In this document: positions 23,413-33,937 of the stretch, one piece after another
How the letters are laid out: each line of letters begins with the position of its first letter
How positions within the stretch are numbered: the first letter of the stretch is position 1
NCBI GenBank assembly: GCA_025200525.1
Contig: JANUSC010000052.1
Span: 1,039,048-1,103,047 of the forward strand
DNA: 64,000 nucleotides
Source: Camellia lanceoleosa
Lineage: Eukaryota; Streptophyta; Magnoliopsida; Ericales; Theaceae
Reading direction: 5' to 3'
Translations under genes and position numbers: made by a program
The notes under the pieces: generated by a model
The model's input: the letters and a program-made list of their open reading frames with translations, nothing else
The model's database searches: none
Told to the model about the DNA's origin: nothing

Positions 23413-25449
23413 ATGGCTGAAATAACAGGGATAAATAGCAAGGAGTTAACCGTATTAAAATTTAGAATATTGGAATTAAAACAACACATTCGAATGAAAT
23501 TTCGTCATCAACAATTCATTTTCTCGGGTATTTTTCAAGCTCAACAAATTACAGTACCAATGGGTGTATCATCAACATACAGATTTCAAGTTTCTATCAT
23601 CAATAGGAGGTGCAATGTCATAGCCGTTTTATGATGAAGTTCAAGCAAGTCATTTTCTTAAAATCACTACGTTCTATTTTAAAGATCCAATTTATACAGG
23701 GCTCAAAATTTGGATAGAGTGAAGTTCAATAGCAAATTTTAGGCCCAAGATCTGAAGTATTTTACATTTCTCATCAGTAGCAAGATTCAATGGGTCGTTA
23801 TACAAATTACAAGAATGTCCTTTCTAAAGTCCATGTTCATAAGCCCAGGGTTTTCTCTCTCTATGTCAAAAATGGAGCTCCATGCTAGTCAACAAGTTAT
23901 ATTTGGCCTTTTCTCAGTGATAAAGTTCAACAAATTATATTCAAGCCAAGCCCCTCAATAAGGTTTCAAGTGCCACTGCATATTTCAATATGGCCAAAAT
24001 CACAGTGCTTGAGTTTAAAAAAAAATGTTATTGGGATTTCAGATTTTTTTTTTTTTTTTTTTTTTTTGAAATAAGACTTTTCACAAAAATTGCCCAAAAA
24101 TATATATATATATATTTATATATATACAAGAGGAAGAGGGAGCCGAATTTCATACTCACAAATTTGGGCAGTTAGAGGGGTGAAGTCCGAAGCCGATGTT
24201 GGAAATTAAAGCTGAAATCAAAGAGGCTTTACAAACTGTAATCAACAAGACTGAGCTAGGCTAGGCAAGACCACACACGTTGCGTTGAGCGGGAGAACGT
24301 GCATGGTCGGCGTTGGACAAGTTGAGGCCGGAGGCAACAATGGTGTCGGAAAGAAGTTGGCAACCACCCACGTCGCGTTAAGTGGGCAATGGGTGTGGTC
24401 GATCTTTGGAATAAGCGAAGCCGATGACGAAATTGCAACAGAGCAACCCTAACCGTGTTCAACGGTGGACGACCAAGGTGGGCGACATGGATTACAGCAG
24501 AGAAAGCCAATAATGGTAAAACACCGATGGTGAGGTGGGGAATCGGCGTCCGCAGTGTCATTGCGGTGGCGTCATAGAGGAAGACGTCATGATGTGGCTC
24601 GCAAAAAGTGGAGTTCACGAATTCAAAATGTATCAGAGCATGGATTCATTTTTTTAAGCACAGAAGTTCATTAAAATAATAAGAGAGAATGGGTTTTTCA
24701 CAAAAAGCTTTCACCAAAATTTAAAAAAAAAAAAATTGAAAATGCTAACCCACTGGTCTGAGAAAGCAAAGCGCAGATGCAAAGCAAGCAACAATGATCA
24801 AGAAAGAGATGGCAAGTATTATAATACAAAGCTGAACGATGTTAGGCAGGACCACACACGGCGTTGAGTGGGCAAGCGTCGTGGTCGGCGTTGACGGCGA
24901 GTCGGAACCCGGTGATGTCGCGCGAGTTGGTGACCACACATGACGCGCGTTGAAAGGGCGGCGTGTGTGGTTAGCCTTGAGCAACAAGCGGCGTCGGTGT
25001 TGGTCGATTGAGGCGGCAATGGTAGTAGGGCCACGGAGGATTCGGTGTTGGCTTGACAACGTTGTCACAACACCGATAGTAGCGAGGTTGTAGCCGCCAA
25101 CCATGCAAGATGACGCCGACGAATGAGCGAGAGCTTGGTCAAAGTTGGGACGGTGATGGTGGGTTGCAATGCTAGGACAAGTCGATTGGCAGATGCGTGG
25201 CGTCTTTAGTAGTCGAAGTTGGGTCTTGATGGCAGCGGCGGCAATGGAGACCGGAGTTGCGATGAAGGTCGGTCGTAAGCGGAGCCATGTGGTTTATTGA
25301 AGAAGGAGAACAGGCGTGGCCTCTGGCGATGTAAAGCAAGCCTTCTTGAAGAAGAAGAAACTTGGCCTCTCGGTCTAGAGAGAGAGACCGCATAGCGGCT
25401 ATGCAACAAAAAAGAATGATGGAGCTCTGAGAATAGGGCTTTGCCCTTT
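23413..25449 (-). other. Possible leader and promoter region of the antisense gene
   Basis: No continuous ORF. On the minus strand, GC-rich blocks at 25430-24745 and 24620-24250 hold minor open frames (24256-24618, 24745-25104, 25172-25393) and four related words (GCCC-ACTCAACGC...GTGTGTGGTC). A donor-like CAGTGG|GTTAGC lies at about 24750. Between and after the blocks are AT-rich tracts: T runs at 24046-24067, (TA)n at 24101-24124. I read it as 5' exons and introns of the antisense gene, but the exon structure is not established. Confidence 0.45.
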
Positions 25450-25460
25450 CCTTAAATAGA
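25450..25460 (-). promoter_or_regulatory. Candidate TATA box for the antisense gene
   Basis: On the minus strand TCTATTTAAGG, followed 25-60 bp later by CT-rich sequence and the GC-rich leader block. It suits a Pol II core promoter within element A but is a sequence-only call. Confidence 0.4.
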
Positions 25461-25869
25461 AAAAAAGGGGAGCATTATCCATTGAATATGCCCTCGGAAT
25501 ATTTCTAAATATGTATGTATATGTAATTGGTCTGCTGTGTGTGCCAAACAACAAAAAAGTGTGAGCCTTGTGTGCTATTTGTTAAGAATGTAAAGAAAGT
25601 GGGTGCTTTGTTATTATTCGCTTGGATTAAATATATATATATATATATATGAATATGTATATTTTCTCAGATGTTAAAAAAAAATACAAATATCAGTGGC
25701 ACGAAAAAAAAAATTTAAATGTATATGAGTAAAAAAAATTTTTTTTTTTTGCTTTGACAAATTTTATCCATAAATTATCGTGTGTCATCAACTTTATCCA
25801 TAGGCTCTGTCGGGATAACATTTTTTTTTGGGACGTGATCTGGCGAGAAATTTGAAAAATAAGATCGCA
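25461..25869. other. AT-rich 3' region of element A before solo LTR D
   Basis: It contains (TA)n at 25629-25650 and T runs near 25740. No gene is seen. Confidence 0.6.
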
Positions 25870-28245
25870 TGTCACGACCCCAAACCCGCCCCTATGGGTT
25901 CAGTACCGTAACTGGCCAGTAACCCTAGGTTACCGAAGGCCTGCTTAACAGTAATACAATAATACAGAGTACAAGGGCTTAGCGGAAGCCAATACAGTAA
26001 ATAAACAATGTCCAATGAGCTATGACAGTCTGTATGCCAAAAGATTTTCATACATTTACACAGAACAGTATGTAAAACAATTACAAACATTGATCTGAGG
26101 ATCAAGTCCTATTAACCCGTGATGCGATCTATCTGATATATCTGATATTACAAAAGCGATGCGGAAGGAATTGCTAAAACACCCCTAAGCCTTAGCTTGG
26201 TAGGCTCGGAACCTCGCAGTAAGGCACATTGGTTGGCTTGACAAAACTGGAGTTAACCTCGACGCCTCTAGCTTTGATCCGGTGCCTGTACACCTACATA
26301 TATATATATAAGCAGTGAGCTAAGCCCAGTGAATAACATAATGCATAAAGGGGATTAGAATGAATGTCCTTACAGTAATGAAAACAGTTCATTTCAATCA
26401 GTATGTCAGTTGTTCAGTACAATAAACAGTCATATATGGTACATCCATTAGCATAACGATGAAATGATGAGGTCTTAAAAGACGAGCGATAATGATGGCC
26501 ATCAATCGGTAAATAGTAGTGGTCCCACGAGGAAGCGAAGATCTCTACTTGATAACGATGCAGTAGGTGCTAAGGATGCCACAGTGTAGTTCAGAATATA
26601 GGACATACATTCATTCGATGCGATATCGATTCGATGCTTGATTCGATTCGATATTGAAGATAATCATTTTGAACATATCTTTACACAATTGTTACTTATA
26701 GAGTTACGGGCTCTGATGAACTAGAGCGTCTCCTCGGAATGCCAACCCTATACAGTTAACAGATTGAACACACGCTAAGCTTCACAGTTGGGAAAGATAA
26801 CAACTTAATCCATAAATTTGCCTCGGTGTGTTCTATATCTATATCCTCTTTAAGATGTCTTAAACTAGGCCTAAGAATGTCTAGGATGGAATGAGGATGC
26901 AAGGATGTGCCTGACGATTTTAGAATTTCGATTAACGATTTCCGCTCGGCGCGAGTTTCCCTTTCGGCGAACGAAGTAAACAAAGTCCCCTTCGGCGGCA
27001 AAATCCTCGCTCGAGTGTACCAAAAAGTACTGGATAGGTGAAATCTCCGCTCGACGCCCGCTCGAGCGTGTCACCCAGTCCTTCGCTCCAGCCCAACATC
27101 CTCCCCTCAAGCGGGTGATGTCTGATGCAAGATCTTTGGGAGCTCGATTTTCCGCTCAGCGGCACTTCGGCGTCTGACCAAAATCTGGAAATTCTAGATT
27201 TGAGTTCCAAGTTTAAAACTCAAGTTTGATGCTCCAAATCCAATCCTTTTGGGCCAATTTTCTGGAAAACTCTTGTAAACACATAATATTACATGATTTT
27301 AAAGCTCACTTGTAAAATCAAGGCCCAAGGGTGTTTCAAACAAACCTAATTCAAACCAAATTTTCATGAACATGCATGAGCATGCTACAAAGTGACATGC
27401 ATGTGATTAAATCAAATCAAAGCTCCCATTTCATGCACAAATGGGCTCATTCTTCCAAATTCAAGACGAAAACATGGTCCTTAACACTAACATGAACATG
27501 CATGTGAGAAATGAAGGATTGTAACCTCAAAACTTAGCAATATGCACATGCATGCAACAATTGAGCTTCAATATAACATTACAAACCATAAATTGGCTCT
27601 AGACTTCAACTTAGCTCTAAATCATGCAAGGGTCTAACAAAATTACAAGCAAAAGGGTAGTTATTCTACCTTAGGTCTTGAATTAGAGGTGTAGGAGCTC
27701 AAATATGCAATTACTCTTCCAAATCTCCAAGTCTCCAAGCAATTCTCAAGAAGAAACTCAATTTCTCTCTCACTAGCTCTCTTGGTCAGCAATAACAATG
27801 AAATAAGGCTGAGGAAATGTTTGTTGAGTGTAAGGAAGTTCAAGTATGGTCCAAGATAATGGCCCACTAGTGGTGGCAAAAAGGTAATTAGCCTAACTCA
27901 TGAAATTTGCACAATTCAATCTAATTTAATCCGGTTTAATCATACTAAATCATCTTTCAATTAAGTTTACCATAAAATCACATAAATTCTACTGATCATG
28001 GAACATCAATCAATTTTGGATTCGGCCGCCGATAAGGCCTTCAATTAATAGTTTAAACATAAGAACTAAACAGATAATTAAACAGTCAAACAGATAAAAT
28101 GCAATTCAAACAGATCTGAGCGATCAATTGATTCGGATCTCGATCGATCGATTCGATATTTGATCAATTCAATTATCAGTCTTAATTTAGCAATAATCGG
28201 TAATTAATCAGTCATTAATCGGTAAACAGTGTGAAGGTTGTTACA
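25870..28245 (-). mobile_element. Solo LTR D, chromovirus relative, inside element A
   Basis: 2376 bp from TGTCACGACCC to GGTTGTTACA on the plus strand. It aligns with the LTRs of B but is more diverged, including a degenerate CGCTCGAGCG cluster at 26940-27165. Neighbouring A sequence continues on both sides (to the PPT at 28281). The 5-bp flanks TCGCA (25865-25869) and ATGCA (28246-28250) match at three positions. The longer word GCATG also occurs at both junctions, so the TSD is not clean. Confidence 0.85.
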
Positions 28246-28280
28246 ATGCATGTCTGAGAAATTTAAAATTTCTCATACAC

Positions 28281-28292
28281 GCAAGGGGCAAA
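28281..28292 (+). other. Polypurine tract of element A
   Basis: GCAAGGGGCAAA, purine-rich and immediately before the 3' LTR start TGTAAGAGG. Confidence 0.75.
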
Positions 28293-29301
28293 TGTAAGAG
28301 GAGCTAATCTGAGTCCGCTAAGTTAATTAGGCCCAATAGCCCGAGATTGGTAGGCCCGAATTTATTGCTAGTCCAAGATTGTTGGGCCCGGATTAATCAC
28401 CATCAAACGGGCCGAATCGTTCTAAGTCTCGAAAGGGTTCGGATCCATGAACTTAGAGACTTACTCCGGCTCGACTCGAAAGGGTTCAGATCCACGAACC
28501 TAGAGATCTGAAGCTCTTGGCTTCAAATGGATTCAAGCACAATCTAGGAGCCGCTCCGTTAATGAGTCCCAGAACACTTGCGGGCTCGGAGCTTTCCGAG
28601 ATCTACACACCAGAACCATGGGTGTAATGGAGTTCGAACAAAGGACCCGATCCCGAAGACGGTGAATGGGGATAAATTCACTCTTCGGTTAAACTAGCCT
28701 ATACCCGGGTCGAAGTGGCACGACTCCGGGGGGTCCATGAGACTCGGCAATATTTAGCGGTGAGAGGGTCCTCTAGGACTACCTCGGCCCCTTGGGATGA
28801 TTGGGGATCATTAGTTAGGTGTGGCTAAGAAGAAGGGTTCGCCGAGGGGTTGATCTCCTCTTCGGGGTTTTTCTCATCCTCGGAGAGGTCACCTCCTCAG
28901 ACAAGGTGGTTAGAGAGAATATTCCCCATGTGCCTTGCACATGGGCTCCATCCTACATCATAAGGTGCCTATAAATAGCACCCACCCATAGCTTTACAAG
29001 GATGGATTTTGGAGATTTTTTAACTCTTGGGAAAGAACTGATTTCCCTTCTCCATTATCAACCTTGAGAGTGAAAGTGAGAGATCCATGGAAGAGCCTTG
29101 CCATTATTCTCTCTCTAGCTACCTTGCCTTCTTCTTCACCCAATCTCTTATCTCCATCATCTCCTTTACTCTTGTGTTCTTAAGTTGAGACTATTGAAGA
29201 ATCTAAGCCTCTCATTATCTTCTAGAGAATTCGAAGTTGTTCTTCAAGGATCTTCGAAGATCTTTGAATTTTCTAACTACTTTCTTGAACCCTCTCACAC
29301 A
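28293..29301 (+). repeat. 3' LTR of element A
   Basis: 1009 bp, the same orientation and sequence as 11519-12481 apart from scattered substitutions. A ~47-bp tandem duplication (about 28431-28477, CGAAAGGGTTCGGATCC repeated) explains the greater length. Confidence 0.93.
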
Positions 29302-30890
29302 CCGTTTCATATATCGTCTTCCCTTTCCCAAGTGACATAAACGCCATCATGGTTTTGCCAGTCTACTTTTACTAACGGAATCTCTTTATTCCTCAACTTC
29401 TTGATTCGTCGGTTTACAATCTGAATAGGCCGTTCTTCATAAGTGTAGTCATCACTTAGCACTACGGGTAGGCTCAATAATATGGAAGGGATCTCAAGAT
29501 AATCCCTCAACATTGAAATATGGAAGACGTTATGCATATGCTCAATCTTAGGAGGAAGCGCTACTTGATACGCCACTAGATTAATCTTTTCAATGATCTC
29601 ATACGGTCCGACATATCTCGGTGCTAACTTACCCTTGACTCCAAAGCGAGTCTAGCCTTTCATTGGTGTCACTCTAACAAAAACATGATCACCCACTTCA
29701 TATTCCCTGTCTCACCTTCGGACATCCACATAACTTTTCTGTCGACTTTGTGCGGTTTTCAATCTCTGTTGAATCAGTTTCACATTTTCTATGGTCTCCT
29801 ATACAATCTTGGGCCCAAGCAAAGGCCCATCTCCAACTTCTGCCCAGCAAATAGGAGATCGACATTTTCTGCTATATAAGGCCTTGAAAAGCGCCATACC
29901 AATGCTTGAGTGAAAATTGTTGTTGTAGGCAAATTTAGCTAAAGGTAAATGGCTTTCCCAATTTCCTTGGAAATCAAGGACACACATACGCAGTAAATCT
30001 TCCAGAGTCTGGATTGTTTTCTCTGACTTGCCATCTATTTGAGGATGGTATGCACTACTCAGTCTCAATTCGGTACCCAATGCAGTTTGCAGACTTTGCC
30101 AAAATCTCGATGTGAACTTCGAGTCCCTATCAAAAACAATGGACACAGGCACTCCATGCAACCTAACAATCTCATCAATATAAATTGTAGCCAATTTGTC
30201 CGCATTATAAATTGTTTTGACAGGTAAGAAGTGAGCAAATTTAGTCAATCTATCAACAATAACCCAAATTGAGTCCATACCTTTACTAGAGTGAGGTAAT
30301 CCAACAATGAAATCCATAGTAATATGTTCCCATTTCCACTCCGGTATTGGCAAAGGTTGAAGTAAGCCTGCGGGTCGTTGATGTTTGGCTTTGACTTGTT
30401 GACAATGTAGGCATTTCGATACAAACTCTGCAATTTCTTTCTTCATTCCCGGCCACCAGAAATTAAGTTTCAAGTCTTGGTACATTTTTGTATTTCCTGG
30501 GTGGATGGAAAGTTTTGAATTGTGGCCTTCCTGTAAAATTCGTCTTTTTAGTTTAGAATCATTCGGTACACACAACCTTTCTTGAAACTTCAATACATTA
30601 TTTTCAAATTTAAAGTCCGGCCTCGATTTAGATTCCCGTTCATCAATGACCTTCTTCAAGAAGTCATCTAGGTGTTGTTTATCTTTAATGTCCTCAATAA
30701 GTGCCGGTTGAGCAGAAATAGCAGCTAATGTTCCACCTTGTTCACGCAAAACAAACTCAACTTTGAGTTTTTCAAGATCACATAGTAGTTCTTTCTGTCC
30801 AATAAGTAAATAGGCTAAATTCCCAATTGATTTTTGACTCAGTGCATCAGCAACGGTGTTAGCTTTTCCTGGATGGTACAAGATTTGCAA
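29302..30890 (-). pseudogene. Integrase and chromodomain-like tail of element B
   Basis: The 30890-29799 frame starts in the end of RNase H (HPGKANTVADALS), then has an H-H-C-C zinc domain (HPGNTKMYQDLKLNFWWPGM...CLHCQQVK) and the DDE core (MDFIVGLPHSSKG, FDRDSKFTS, YHPQIDGKSEKTIQTLE). A stop at 29799 separates it from 29576-29307 (KIEHMHNVFHISMLRDY, IQIVNRRIKKLRNKEIPLVK, VDWQNHDGVYVTWERED), which resembles the chromodomain-type tail of chromoviruses. The tail ends at the A insertion, and its last residues continue on the far side (11518-11436). It would insert element DNA, with the tail directing it to chromatin. Confidence 0.9.
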
Positions 30891-30914
30891 GTCATAGTCT
30901 TTTATCAGTTCTAA

Positions 30915-31950
30915 CCATCTCAGTTACCTCATGTTTAATTCTTTCTGCGTAAAGAAATACTTTAAGCTCTTGTGATCTGTGTACACCTCACATGTTGCCC
31001 CATAAAGGTAGTGGCGCCAAATTTTCAATGCAAAAACCACTGCAGCAAGTTCTAAATCATAAGTGGGGTAGTTTTTTTCATGTGGCCTCAGTTGTCGGGA
31101 AGCATACGCAATAACTTTACCATTCTGCATTAAAACACATTCCAAACCTTTATAAGAAGTATCACTGAAAATAGTAAATCCATCCGTACCTGAGGGTAGG
31201 GTAAGAATTAGTCTTGATCAAGTTGAGTCTTTAGTTCTGGCTTGATTCCCTTTGGTCAATCCAGTCAAATGATATTCTTTTTTGAGTCAACTGAGTCAAT
31301 GCTAGGGCAATTTTGGAGAAGTCTTTCACAAACCTTCTGTAGTACCCGGCTAAACCCAAGAAACTCCGGACTTCAATAACATTAGTCGGTCAGGGCCAAT
31401 TTACCACTACTTCAATTTTTTGCGGGTCCACTGTAATGCCATCCTTACTAATCACATATCCCAAAAATATAACATTATCAAGCCAAAATTCACACTTTGT
31501 CAATTTAGCATACAGTTTCTGTTCTCTTAAGGTCTGTAAGGCAATTCTCAAATGACGTTCATGTTCTTCTTTACTCTTGGAATAAATCAAAATGTTATCT
31601 ATAAAAACAACCACAAATTCATCGATGAATGGTTTGAAAATTCGGTTCATAAGGTCCATAAATGCAACAGGCGCATTAGTAACTCCGAAAGGCATAACAA
31701 GAAATTCATAATGTCCATACCTCATTCGGAAGGCAGTCTTTTCAATGTCCTCTGGTTTGACTTTCAGCTGGTGGTATCCGGATCTAAGGTCAATTTTGGA
31801 GAAAACCTAGGCACCTTGTAACTGGTCAAACAAATCATCAATACGAGGAAATGGATATTTGTTTTTCACTGTTACCTTATTGTATTCACGGTAGTCAATG
31901 CAGAGTCTTAATGAGCCATCTTTCTTTTTCACAAATAAAACTGGTGCGTC
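30915..31950 (-). pseudogene. Reverse transcriptase and RNase H of element B
   Basis: RT motifs [20 protein letters not shown] and [15 protein letters not shown] (31945-31750), then [20 protein letters not shown] and [14 protein letters not shown] (31725-31390), then RNase H with [24 protein letters not shown] and [10 protein letters not shown] (31145-30924). The catalytic FIDD is FIDN: codon AAC at 31594-31596 in place of Asp. Stops at 31948, 31808 and 31390, and between 31390 and 31145, separate the parts. Inactive as it stands. Confidence 0.9.
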
Positions 31951-33056
31951 CTACGGCGAAGTACTGGGCCTGATGAACTTCTTATCTAGCAATTCTTGTA
32001 GCTGAATTTTCAGTTCTTTCAGTTCAGTAGGTGCCATTTTGTACGAAGCTTTGGATACTGGCTGTGTACCCGGTAATACTTCAATAGTGAACTCTATCTC
32101 CCTATCAATCAAATCCCCTGGCAAGTCGTCTAGAAAAACATCTGGGAATTCTCTGACTATAGGAATACTGTCCACATTAGTTTTAGTATCAGTACGTACA
32201 GTCAATACACAACATAGATATCCTTTACACCCCTTTTTAATCAATTTAAAAGCTTTCATGGATGAAATCAGATACGAGGGAGGTACTACACCAACTCCGC
32301 TAAACACAAATTCAGGTAATCCAGGTGGACGAAAAACAACTTGTTTTGTTACACAGTCTATGGCAGCATGATATTTTGTCAACCAGTTCATTCCCAATAT
32401 TACATCGAAATGATCAATGTTCAAAGGCAGTAAATCAATACACAAATGCACATCCCCAATAACAATTTCACATGCAGGATACACATAAGCACAAGTCATG
32501 GATCCCCCAACGGGTGAAGATACAGCTAACAAATAGTTCATGGGTTCTAGTGGTCTATTTAATTTTCGTGAAAAAGCATGCAAGACAAACGAATGTGTAG
32601 ACCCCGAATCAATCAGAACATAAGCATTTTGAGCACAAATTGAGAGTATACGACACAAGCTGTCTCGATGATTACGCACATCTCCTAGCACGAGTGCAAA
32701 CACTCGGTCTTGCCTTAAAGGCTCCTTTCCAGTGGCTTTGGGGTTGGGTTTTGGTGTGACAGTTGATGCTGCGGCGCTAGCTGCAGCTTTACTATTGCCT
32801 TGGGAAGTGGAAGGGCAATCTTTGACCATGTGGCCCACCTTGCCACACCTGTAACAAGCACTAGAGATTTTATAGCAAACCCCTTTATGCCTTTTTCCAT
32901 ATTGAGAGCAGGATGGTATGGAATTGTTTCCTTGACTAGAATTAGTCGTTGTCCCTGTATTTTGCTTCTTATTCGATGAGTTATTTCGGCCTTTCTTAAA
33001 CTTGAAGCCCGTCTCTTATCGCGACACTCAGACGCTGGTGTTTCAGTCTGTTTCAA
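31951..33056 (-). pseudogene. Gag zinc knuckle and protease region of element B
   Basis: A CCHC knuckle (CYRCGKVGHMVKDC, about 32860-32815) is followed in the 32838-31951 frame by a linker, a protease active site AYVLIDSGSTHSFV (about 32620-32575), DVILGMNWL (about 32405) and the start of RT (ELKIQLQELLDKKFIRPSTSP). The upstream part of the knuckle is in another frame (33056-32715), so a frameshift lies near 32840. Confidence 0.88.
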
Positions 33057-33086
33057 TGCCTCGATATTCGACTCAGCTATTATTGC

Positions 33087-33731
33087 TCAGTCAAGGACAT
33101 CCACATATTTAAGCAGCTTCAAGACATTGGTTCGGTCAAGTATTTCTACATTAAGCCCGCCTTTAAACTTCCAGGACTTTTTATAATCAGTGTCCACCAT
33201 GTGTGGTGCATATTTGGCGAATTCAGTGAATTTTGATTCATACTCTGCTACCGACATGGTGCCCTGTTTCAACTGTTCAAACTCAGTCACTTTGCGGTCT
33301 CGGACACACTGGGGAAAGTATTTTTCAAAGAAGGACTCCTTGAACTGAGCCCAAGTCATAGCATTGTTGGTATCACGGACGAGCATCCACCACCATCTGG
33401 CCTCTTCTTGTAGAGTAAAGGTAGCCAGTAACACCTTATGTGCTTCAGAACACGGAAACACTTCGAACAATTTCTCAGTCTCTAGAACTCATGCTTCAGC
33501 CTTTAATGGTTCAAGGCCTCCTTGGAATGATGGTGGTTTCATTTTGCTAAACTTCTGTGTCAGAGCAATTATATCATCATTAACATTTGGTTCTGGCTGT
33601 ACTAGAGGAGGTGGGGGCTGTTGGTTCTGTTGTTGCCTTAGGGTTTCAGTCAACAGTTCCACTGTTCTTTCTAACCTTGCCATCCTTGCCTCGGATGATT
33701 CAGATTCATCGGCATGCCTTGCATTGTCCAT
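33087..33731 (-). pseudogene. Gag of element B
   Basis: ATG at 33731 begins MDNARHADESES, then a coiled-coil-like MARLERTVELLTETLRQQQ. After a stop at 33489 the Gag core continues at 33470-33087: KVLLATFTLQEEARWWW, FKESFFEKYFPQCVRDRK, FEQLKQGTMSVAEYESKF. This is the retrotransposon_gag fold of plant gypsy elements. A further stop lies at 33087. Confidence 0.9.
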
Positions 33732-33922
33732 TTCACTATAGGCAATATGGTAATAATAAACATAGGAAGTTGTTGACTTAAGTATATTAGCACGTTAACA
33801 CATATATTCATATCATGGCCACAAACACTTTCTCATGCTCATGCAATGCCCTAATTACTTTTCTAGGACATCCTATAGCTCATTTGGACACGTGTGTGCG
33901 GTATAACTCGTGATTTGATATT

Positions 33923-33934
33923 GCTCTGATACCA
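33923..33934 (-). other. Primer binding site of element B
   Basis: On the minus strand TGGTATCAGAGC, the complement of the initiator-Met tRNA 3' end, three bases after the end of the 5' LTR. Confidence 0.95.
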
Positions 33935-33937
33935 CTC

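Larger units (their letters stand above)
11519..29301 (+). mobile_element. Ty3/gypsy Tat-lineage element A
   Basis: Plus-strand LTR retrotransposon inserted in element B, with 5-bp flanks CCATT (11514-11518) and CCGTT (29302-29306), which differ at one base. LTRs are at 11519-12481 and 28293-29301, with a PBS at 12484 and a PPT at 28281-28292. Internal order is gag, protease, RT, RNase H, second RNase H, integrase, then a ~9-kb 3' region holding an antisense gene and solo LTR D (25870-28245). Without D it is about 15.4 kb. The second RNase H and the extra antisense ORF downstream of pol are known traits of the Tat group (Ogre, Grande, Retand). Stops break every main frame. Confidence 0.9.

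Noticed and set aside
24256..25409. His/Arg/Thr-rich minus-strand ORFs
   Set aside because: No domain match, high GC repeat content. Treated as possible leader exons of the antisense gene, not as separate proteins.
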